Shown here: positions 21,506 through 30,836 of the stretch, in pieces
Position numbering within the stretch: the first letter of the stretch is position 1
How the letters are laid out: each line of letters opens with the position of its first letter
DNA from: Carex sylvatica
Lineage: Eukaryota > Streptophyta > Magnoliopsida > Poales > Cyperaceae
NCBI GenBank assembly: GCA_964058845.1
Contig: CAXKVR010000487.1
Span: 1 to 30,836, forward strand
Reading direction: 5' to 3'
DNA length: 30,836 bases
Program-made: the position numbers and the translations under genes
The notes under the pieces: generated by a model
The model's database searches: none
What the model saw: the letters and a program-made list of their open reading frames with translations, nothing else
What the model was told of the DNA's origin: nothing

Positions 21506-21850
21506 CCATGGAAATTCGAACGCAGGAGGCCAGATATTAAAGGGTCAGGATTTATTTATAATGAATTTGTTTGATAATTTTGGTAATATTTTAAAATTTG
21601 ATAAATAAAATGTAACCTATATTTCATATATAATATATAAATAATAAAAGATATTTTTTTATAAAAATGTTATTATTTTTACAACGTTTTGTATTTATCA
21701 TGATTTAATAAAAACAATACATGATGTTAGAATTGTGTGAAAATTTATAGACAGTGGTATATCATAGTTGTGTTTTAAAATTACCATCTGTAAGTGTGTT
21801 TTTCAATTCACAGAATTTGAAAACTGCAAGTACCTCCACGGATGAAGGTA
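21506..21850. other. AT-rich intergenic stretch
   Basis: No gene or repeat can be supported before the LINE fragment that begins near 21863. Confidence 0.4.
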
Positions 21851-21862
21851 TTTGGATGACTA

Positions 21863-22240
21863 TTGATAAGAAATCAATTACTATCAGTCGACAATATAAA
21901 AAAGAAATTATTTCAAATAGTCAGCATATGCATCTTATGTAAAGCAAATCAAGAAACAACAAAATATTTGTTCAACCAATGTTCATTTTCAAAAGCTTTA
22001 CATAAAGAGATGGCAATGATGGTATCCGAAGGAATGGCAATGGTGAATGCAAGTATGTCAAAAATCAAGGTTTTAACAAAGGCAAGAGTGCCAGTACGAT
22101 AGAAGTCAGTCATATTAATGACACATTTTATTCTATGGCGTGAGAGATATGCTCGAACATGAAAGAAGTAAAGACATTGAAGAACTCAAGAACGAAGTCC
22201 TTTAGCAGATATAATTTTTTGAAACAAGATGACACATGTA
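21863..22240 (+). pseudogene. LINE fragment: zinc-binding reverse-transcriptase tail (zf-RVT-like)
   Basis: A frame around 21863-22102 reads CILCKANQETTKYLFNQCSF, the Cys-x2-Cys, then Glu-Thr, then His/Tyr-Leu-Phe and Cys spacing of the zinc-binding domain found at the C-terminal end of plant non-LTR retrotransposon polymerases. After a frame change, ILWRERYAR at about 22131 matches the residues that usually follow. The rest of the polymerase is missing and several stops are present. It is a dead fragment; the 3' AT-rich sequence to about 22420 may be the element's tail. Confidence 0.6.
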
Positions 22241-23160
22241 GCAACAACTTAATATAAATAAACATTTCATTTTTATTTTCTTCTTTAATGCTTTGTTTTT
22301 TCTACTTTCTGTTTTTTTGTTTTCTTTAAGCTCAATGTATTTGAGCTATGTTGTGTTTTTTTTTTCTATTATATGTTACAAAACTCTGGTAAAAGACATT
22401 TTATCAATAAAATTGTGGACACGAGACATTTTTTTTTTTCAAAAACAAAATCTGTAACTGTGTTTTGTTCTTATTCTTACAACTTCAGCTGTAATTTTTT
22501 TATATGAATAATATAATATCCACGGAGTTTTTAGCCTCCAAAAAGAAAAAGAGAAATTTGCCTCTACAAGAAGATGGGTAAGATAAACCAGTTTGGTTCG
22601 AATCTTATTCAAACTCAAACTCAAACTGAGTAAAGTTCGTTTGAAATTTGTTTGTGGACTATCTAAATTCAAATTTCAAATAATATAACTAATTGCTTCA
22701 ATCATCAATCTTTAATAATGCAGGAGCTAAATTTATATCAGAGCTCAAAATTGTTAATATAATTAGTAACTAACAATAGAAAATGCTTCAGCAGCGTAAC
22801 AAATTAACAATGAAAATAAGTTTTATTTGACTAGGTCCATGCTGTGATTTTAATCAATCTAACAGTGTAAAAGATAAGGGAATTTTGGACTAGCCCATAA
22901 TTAATCAGTATGAATTCGTGAAAGGTAAAAGATATAAGAAACTGCATGAATTTTATTCCGCGTGAAGAAAATTAATACATAAATTACCGATGGCTGCCAA
23001 AAAAATCCGTAGTTCATGATTAAACAAAAATTACAATTAATTCGTTCGATGAAGTTCATTATGAGACAAATCAAACTAGTTCAGTTCGAATCTTATTCAA
23101 ACTCAAACTCAAACTCAAACTAGAATAAGTTTGATTTGATTCGATTCATTTGCAGCCCTA
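22241..23160. other. AT-rich stretch ending in a hAT-type terminus
   Basis: The phrase TTCGAATCTTATTCAAACTC, with following CAAACT repeats, occurs at about 22596 and again at about 23088. The stretch ends at 23160 with CATTTGCAGCCCTA, which is the usual 3' end of a plant hAT element (its complement begins TAGGGCTGCAAATG). I did not find a matching left end, so this is a remnant. No gene is seen. Confidence 0.45.
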
Positions 23161-23168
23161 ATCTACTC

Positions 23169-23345
23169 TAGCGGTGCAAACGGGTCAGATGTTATCCAAT
23201 CGTATCAGTATTCGTAGCTAGGTTTTTTGGATTTGAATAATCGAATACGAATAATTTACGGATAGAGGTGCAAATTCAATTTTAATCTGAGAATTGCGGA
23301 TACGGATAATTCCGCATATTTCAGTCATTCTGATATCCGTTTTTT
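23169..23345. mobile_element. Nested hAT terminus remnants
   Basis: TAGCGGTGCAAACGGGTC at 23169 and TAGAGGTGCAAATTC at about 23265 both look like hAT left ends. They are followed by GGATACGGATAATTCCG and GATATCCG motifs like those in element 3. No right end or target duplication could be found, so these are truncated or nested copies. Confidence 0.45.
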
Positions 23346-23628
23346 CTGTTTTGTCTTTCAGACTTTTATGTATTTGGCTATTTCTCGTATTTAAATTCCC
23401 ATAGCGGTAACTTGCATAATGTGATGTTTCTTGTTTTAGCTAGCCTTGTTGTACTCTGGTCACTCTGGTTTTTATTTATGGCTCTCCATTTTACAAAAAA
23501 TAGGATATTATGTTTGAATTGAGAATTTTATAAAGCAATAATTCAGGTGGTTAACATCAACTGATAACTTTGGGTGCCTGTCTCAAAACATTTATTTTTT
23601 CTTAATTTTCACTGTATCTTTACTGCAG

Positions 23629-23713
23629 GGATGGGAAGAAGGTGAAGGCCTTGGAAAGGAGAAACAAGGCATAAAGGGATACATTAGAGTGAAAAACAAG
23701 CATGATACTTCAG
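23629..23713 (+). pseudogene. Isolated G-patch domain exon
   Basis: The 85 bases encode [20 protein letters not shown] and then VKNKHDTS, a G-patch motif with its diagnostic glycines. It closely resembles the second exon of a small plant G-patch protein of the PINX1-like type. G-patch proteins activate DEAH-box RNA helicases in splicing or ribosome assembly. An acceptor (TTTACTGCAG) precedes it and a donor (GGTAATT) follows it, and the frame is intact. The expected first exon (start Met and the short lead into the motif) and the following exons are not found between 22240 and 24131, where transposon debris lies instead. It is therefore a gene fragment or a captured exon, not a working gene, unless distant exons exist outside the window. 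Confidence 0.7.
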
Positions 23714-23889
23714 GTAATTACACTTTTTTAGCAGTTCTGCTCTTATGTGTACACTATATTTTCGATCCAAACTGTAATTATTGTTAATTCCTTTTGTGTT
23801 GAACAAGTATTGGTGTACTTGATCTAGTTATACCCCCTACCATAAAGCAAGTAGGAACTCGATAGAGCCCCATAGAAGAAACCATAAAG

Positions 23890-24131
23890 CAAGTAGGACT
23901 ACAATTTATGATGCAGCAGAATGTAATTAAGGGGGTGAAGCTGGCACCTTCCACTCAACCACTCACCAATTGTTTGTATGCGGACGACCTACTCTTATTT
24001 GGGGCAGCCAACCACACTGAGGTAGAGACAATCAATCAGGTACTGGTAACCTTTATGCAATTTTCAGGTCAGATGATTGGAGCTGACAAGAGCTACATCT
24101 AGTTTAGTCGGGCAACCAAGGAAGAATAACT
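23890..24131 (+). pseudogene. LINE reverse-transcriptase fragment
   Basis: The frame 23908-24102 reads LTNCLYADDLLLFGAANHTE and later FMQFSGQMIGADKS, the catalytic YADD block of plant non-LTR reverse transcriptases and the following helix. A stop at 24100-24102 interrupts it, then FSRATKEE continues in frame. Only about 80 residues remain. The fragment ends exactly where the 4253 bp duplicated unit begins. It is not collinear with the zinc-binding fragment at 21863, so it is probably a separate insertion. Confidence 0.75.
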
Positions 24132-26571
24132 AAATAACTAAATTTATTTTGGGTGCACCATTCCATTGAGTGACAAATTCATCATACGATGCGACCAATT
24201 CATTGAGTGTCTTGTCAAGTAAAATGTAGCTCCTCAAGTCTAACAACGAACTAATTAAAATAGAATTAGAAAGATTGATATAGGCCAAGTTTGTTTTTGT
24301 TTCTCCTAATTACCTGGTGATTAGTAGGAGATTTGATATTTCGTAATAATCAAACTTTTTGCTTCGTTAATCAATGCATCTAAAGTCATGCACTTAAGAA
24401 TTCTAACACTTTCAAATTTGTTTGACATTATTGCATAGATAAAAATCACCTTCCATAATTATTATCCATGTTTCAATTTTGTGCATCTCAAGCATATGAT
24501 CCCCACTGGAGCACGATGCATCGAGGCTTTTGTTAGTATTTAATTTAATTAATAGTTATTCAATATGCTTTGTAGGTTTCATGTTTTTCTTTTTGACAGT
24601 CTTCATAAAGAAAATCATCTTTGGCTTATGCTTCCAAGCAGCAATTATAATTCAAAGAGTCAAAATGGATTCTTTATTAATAACTGAGACAGCATAATTC
24701 TTGTCTATTAGTCAAAATTAAGAATTATATTTATTATATTAATATGCAAGAAAGGACAGAAGCTATTCTCATTAAAAATATGAATTCAAACTTTTCCTAT
24801 TTTTTGTTCATTGAAAAGAATGTATATATTTGAACGAGATTTAAGAATTGTATATATATAATGCATATACCATTTTACATACAATGAACGTTCGATGTTG
24901 ATCTGGTGTTCTTTTGAGTCAAAATTCAAAAATATTGCTTCCTCTGTTGGCCCACTTTCATGATTTACTCGAATAAAATTTCCATGATAGTACACTTGAC
25001 AATTAGTATTCCTTGTATTGAAGACAAGCCGCGACGATAAAAAGTTGAGGTCATAAATTATAAGGAAAATAGATATATATTGTCAAAAAAAGAGTAGGGT
25101 GCACTCATTAGAGTAAGAATTGTAAAATCATATGTTTATTTCACAAACTTTTAGCCATGTTATTGGACATAATTAATTCTTTACAATTTCTTATTGATTT
25201 TTGATTATATGTTACTAAAAAAAATCTGTAAATATATTTTTGAGATCATATAAAGTAGTTCAACTTGAAAAAAAAGTTAGTTTCGTAGCATTCTTCTTTC
25301 ATATTTATAATAGATACGCAATAAAAATTTGTAGTGTTGTAGTGATGCCTTTCGCGGCCATTTTTATTAATACCCTACAAAAAGAAAATTTTAAAAATGC
25401 CCCTGCTATATATATTTTTTCAAAACTGCTCCAACCACCAAGCCCAGGGCAGCCCAGATCCTCTAGCAGACCGCCCGGGCCAGGGGCAGTCCACTAGGTA
25501 CCAGACCGCCTGGGGTCCGGGCGGTCCTCTTTTTTTTTTTTCTTTTTTTTTAGAGATCTTAAAATTTTTTATTTAAATAATCTTGTGAAGAAAAAGTTTT
25601 CTTGTTTAGAGTGTATGCCAAAAAATAAGACATTTGATATATTTATGAAGTGATATCGTAACTCTTTATAACTTTGATTTAGTTTGTTAGTTGGATATCA
25701 CAAGTCTAAAGATAACACTAATTAAGAACGTGGCCTTGATTCTAAAAATATATTTTATTCAAATATACACAAGAAAATATAGTTAGATTGCCTCAATGAT
25801 GTCAATATATACCATTTGCTCGAAGAATAATTATATGAATAATTGAATTATTTGATTACTGTCAACATATAAAAATTTGAAGTGATGCTTTTCAAGTGCT
25901 TTTTGTCTTATGGAATGAATTTTGACACTTTAATTATTAGTACAACTGTGAAAGACTTATGGTCAACTCGTGATCAAAGTGATTTTATAAAGATGCCGTT
26001 GGACATATATCCTGATAAACTAAATTATTATGCGTTCTTAACGATGTGCAAGGATGGAAGGCATGCAGTTTAGGGAAGAACGTGCTCTTGTGGAATCAGT
26101 GCAATTAGTCACTGTGGATAAAGCTAAATTAGCTATTGTACTTCAATCTATTATAGTTTTCTTTCTTTTTTTCTTTTATGTTTTCAAACTTCTTCTATTT
26201 TGCTTTGAATTTTCATTTTCGTTTACTTTTTCTTATTTCCTATAACTTATAAGAAGATTCAATCCTTTTGAATTTGCCGGCAGTTTGTTTTTTTCTACAA
26301 AAGTCTTCACTTAAATTTATATTAATTACTAGTAATACGTCGGTGGTGCAAACTAAGTACAGATAGCCGAGCTCAAATAACGACGCACGTAACGCAAGTA
26401 ATATAAAAGTTGATATTGAATTTGTAATGACATGACATCATTTTATTAGAGAAATATCACACATAAATCTCACAAAAAGCCCGATTACACTCAAAACACG
26501 TGCGCAAACATAGTCATTGTGTAACGATGCATTGATAACACATCATATTATTTTAGCTTATATCATTGAAA
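24132..26571. other. 3' flank of the protease gene; no gene seen
   Basis: This is AT-rich sequence with only short chance frames. It includes a GC-rich patch at about 25430-25530 with a hairpin. The final 100-200 bases (about 26400-26571) probably serve as the protease 3' untranslated region on the minus strand. Confidence 0.5.
25430..25530. repeat. GC-rich patch with inverted repeats
   Basis: In otherwise very AT-rich DNA this block is rich in G and C and carries the motif GACCGCC several times in both orientations. GACCGCC (25504-25510) and GGCGGTC (25520-25526) form a hairpin, followed by long T runs. It may be the end of an unrecognised transposon. It recurs at 29683-29783 in the second unit. 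Confidence 0.5.
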
Positions 26572-28046
<1,475 letters not shown>

Positions 28047-28106
28047 CTCCAAAAAAAAATTGAGTATGGAAGTATATGTTTGATGAAATAGTATTCAGGT
28101 AAATGG

Positions 28107-28114
28107 TTTATATA
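28107..28114 (-). promoter_or_regulatory. TATA box of the cysteine protease gene
   Basis: The minus strand reads CTATATAAACC about 60 bases upstream of the ATG at 28046. This predicts a transcript start near 28080 with a leader of about 35 bases. Confidence 0.65.
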
Positions 28115-28384
28115 GAGAATATGTAACTTCTAGACCTTCTTCGGTTTGTACTAATGAATTGAAAACAAAAAAAAAAATGTTTGACATGACGTACAAAATA
28201 AAATAAACAGAAATATATTTAAATATCCATTTCCCGTCTTTGTCATTAAACAAGCTGGAGATATATTCATGCTTCCTTCCAATTGGAAATAACTAAATTG
28301 GAGATTCATGCAAACCAAAAGAAAGTCATATATATATATGTTGACTTTCATTTTTCTTTTCATTTTCTTTTATCAAGGCCTGGA

Positions 28385-30836
28385 AAATAACTAAATTTAT
28401 TTTGGGTGCACCATTCCATTGAGTGACAAATTCATCATACGATGCGACCAATTCATTGAGTGTCTTGTCAAGTAAAATGTAGCTCCTCAAGTCTAACAAC
28501 GAACTAATTAAAATAGAATTAGAAAGATTGATATAGGCCAAGTTTGTTTTTGTTTCTCCTAATTACCTGGTGATTAGTAGGAGATTTGATATTTCGTAAT
28601 AATCAAACTTTTTGCTTCGTTAATCAATGCATCTAAAGTCATGCACTTAAGAATTCTAACACTTTCAAATTTGTTTGACATTATTGCATAGATAAAAATC
28701 ACCTTCCATAATTATTATCCATGTTTCAATTTTGTGCATCTCAAGCATATGATCCCCACTGGAGCACGATGCATCGAGGCTTTTGTTAGTATTTAATTTA
28801 ATTAATAGTTATTCAATATGCTTTGTAGGTTTCATGTTTTTCTTTTTGACAGTCTTCATAAAGAAAATCATCTTTGGCTTATGCTTCCAAGCAGCAATTA
28901 TAATTCAAAGAGTCAAAATGGATTCTTTATTAATAACTGAGACAGCATAATTCTTGTCTATTAGTCAAAATTAAGAATTATATTTATTATATTAATATGC
29001 AAGAAAGGACAGAAGCTATTCTCATTAAAAATATGAATTCAAACTTTTCCTATTTTTTGTTCATTGAAAAGAATGTATATATTTGAACGAGATTTAAGAA
29101 TTGTATATATATAATGCATATACCATTTTACATACAATGAACGTTCGATGTTGATCTGGTGTTCTTTTGAGTCAAAATTCAAAAATATTGCTTCCTCTGT
29201 TGGCCCACTTTCATGATTTACTCGAATAAAATTTCCATGATAGTACACTTGACAATTAGTATTCCTTGTATTGAAGACAAGCCGCGACGATAAAAAGTTG
29301 AGGTCATAAATTATAAGGAAAATAGATATATATTGTCAAAAAAAGAGTAGGGTGCACTCATTAGAGTAAGAATTGTAAAATCATATGTTTATTTCACAAA
29401 CTTTTAGCCATGTTATTGGACATAATTAATTCTTTACAATTTCTTATTGATTTTTGATTATATGTTACTAAAAAAAATCTGTAAATATATTTTTGAGATC
29501 ATATAAAGTAGTTCAACTTGAAAAAAAAGTTAGTTTCGTAGCATTCTTCTTTCATATTTATAATAGATACGCAATAAAAATTTGTAGTGTTGTAGTGATG
29601 CCTTTCGCGGCCATTTTTATTAATACCCTACAAAAAGAAAATTTTAAAAATGCCCCTGCTATATATATTTTTTCAAAACTGCTCCAACCACCAAGCCCAG
29701 GGCAGCCCAGATCCTCTAGCAGACCGCCCGGGCCAGGGGCAGTCCACTAGGTACCAGACCGCCTGGGGTCCGGGCGGTCCTCTTTTTTTTTTTTCTTTTT
29801 TTTTAGAGATCTTAAAATTTTTTATTTAAATAATCTTGTGAAGAAAAAGTTTTCTTGTTTAGAGTGTATGCCAAAAAATAAGACATTTGATATATTTATG
29901 AAGTGATATCGTAACTCTTTATAACTTTGATTTAGTTTGTTAGTTGGATATCACAAGTCTAAAGATAACACTAATTAAGAACGTGGCCTTGATTCTAAAA
30001 ATATATTTTATTCAAATATACACAAGAAAATATAGTTAGATTGCCTCAATGATGTCAATATATACCATTTGCTCGAAGAATAATTATATGAATAATTGAA
30101 TTATTTGATTACTGTCAACATATAAAAATTTGAAGTGATGCTTTTCAAGTGCTTTTTGTCTTATGGAATGAATTTTGACACTTTAATTATTAGTACAACT
30201 GTGAAAGACTTATGGTCAACTCGTGATCAAAGTGATTTTATAAAGATGCCGTTGGACATATATCCTGATAAACTAAATTATTATGCGTTCTTAACGATGT
30301 GCAAGGATGGAAGGCATGCAGTTTAGGGAAGAACGTGCTCTTGTGGAATCAGTGCAATTAGTCACTGTGGATAAAGCTAAATTAGCTATTGTACTTCAAT
30401 CTATTATAGTTTTCTTTCTTTTTTTCTTTTATGTTTTCAAACTTCTTCTATTTTGCTTTGAATTTTCATTTTCGTTTACTTTTTCTTATTTCCTATAACT
30501 TATAAGAAGATTCAATCCTTTTGAATTTGCCGGCAGTTTGTTTTTTTCTACAAAAGTCTTCACTTAAATTTATATTAATTACTAGTAATACGTCGGTGGT
30601 GCAAACTAAGTACAGATAGCCGAGCTCAAATAACGACGCACGTAACGCAAGTAATATAAAAGTTGATATTGAATTTGTAATGACATGACATCATTTTATT
30701 AGAGAAATATCACACATAAATCTCACAAAAAGCCCGATTACACTCAAAACACGTGCGCAAACATAGTCATTGTGTAACGATGCATTGATAACACATCATA
30801 TTATTTTAGCTTATATCATTGAAATCATTTTGTAGG
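28385..30836. repeat. Tandem duplication unit 2 (first 2452 bp; continues past the window)
   Basis: It matches 24132-26583 at a constant offset of 4253 bases. Like the first unit, it is the 3' flank of a cysteine protease. No gene other than the protease end at 30825 lies in it. Confidence 0.93.
30825..30836 (-). CDS. Last codons of a second cysteine protease copy
   Basis: The last 12 bases of the window are equivalent to 26572-26583 and read Pro-Thr-Lys-stop on the minus strand, the C-terminus of the duplicated protease. The rest would extend to about position 32299 if the unit is complete. Whether this copy also carries the premature stop cannot be seen. Confidence 0.7.
   Translation of the reverse strand, partial: PTK

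Noticed and set aside
25882..26245. Two short frames (63 codons each), repeated in the second unit
   Set aside because: They show no recognisable domain, splice partners or codon bias. Their perfect repetition comes from the whole-unit duplication, not from selection on a protein.

Overview
This is nuclear DNA of a flowering plant, probably a monocot. The evidence is spliced genes with GT-AG introns, plant-specific families (a GUX-type xylan glucuronosyltransferase, a SAG39/bromelain-like papain-family protease, an AKR4-like aldo-keto reductase), AT-rich intergenic DNA, and many hAT elements, MITEs, a SINE-like element and LINE debris. The species cannot be named from the sequence. There is no CRISPR, operon, plasmid or phage content.

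Layout. 1-713: first exon and part of intron 1 of an aldo-keto reductase on the minus strand, with its TATA box. About 1105-1370: a palindromic MITE. 1532-4951 and 10184-12327: two direct copies (A and B) of one dispersed duplication. Copy A is split by a 1.7 kb hAT element (1645-3341), and copy B shows the empty site. Copy A also carries a SINE-like element and a long perfect hairpin; copy B carries a 378 bp MITE. 4956-5117: a short proline-rich reading frame with a TATA box, cut off at the duplication breakpoint. 5446-6376: a second, inverted hAT element of the same family with a perfect 8 bp target duplication. 6385-13786: mostly AT-rich DNA with no gene I can support, holding three related MITEs and tandem repeats.

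13787-15964: a four-exon GUX-type gene on the plus strand whose last codons and stop lie inside a MITE-like repeat, so the family's C-terminal region is missing. 17833-20562: a complete six-exon TRM11 tRNA methyltransferase on the minus strand, the best-preserved gene here. 20769-21497: a hAT element with a perfect 8 bp target duplication, about 200 bp upstream of TRM11. 21505-24131: transposon debris (two LINE fragments, hAT termini) and a lone G-patch exon with intact splice sites.

24132-28384: a 4253 bp unit holding a two-exon papain-type cysteine protease with an in-frame TAG in the middle. The unit starts again at 28385 in the same orientation with no indel to the window end, where the last 12 bases are the final codons of the next protease copy.

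The genes do not form a pathway: AKR (redox metabolism), GUX (Golgi xylan decoration), TRM11 (tRNA modification) and the protease (vacuolar or extracellular proteolysis) are independent neighbours. I see no new molecular system. The most informative points are the 4253 bp tandem duplication, the nonsense codon in the protease, the MITE-truncated GUX gene, and the filled and empty hAT sites in paralogous copies.
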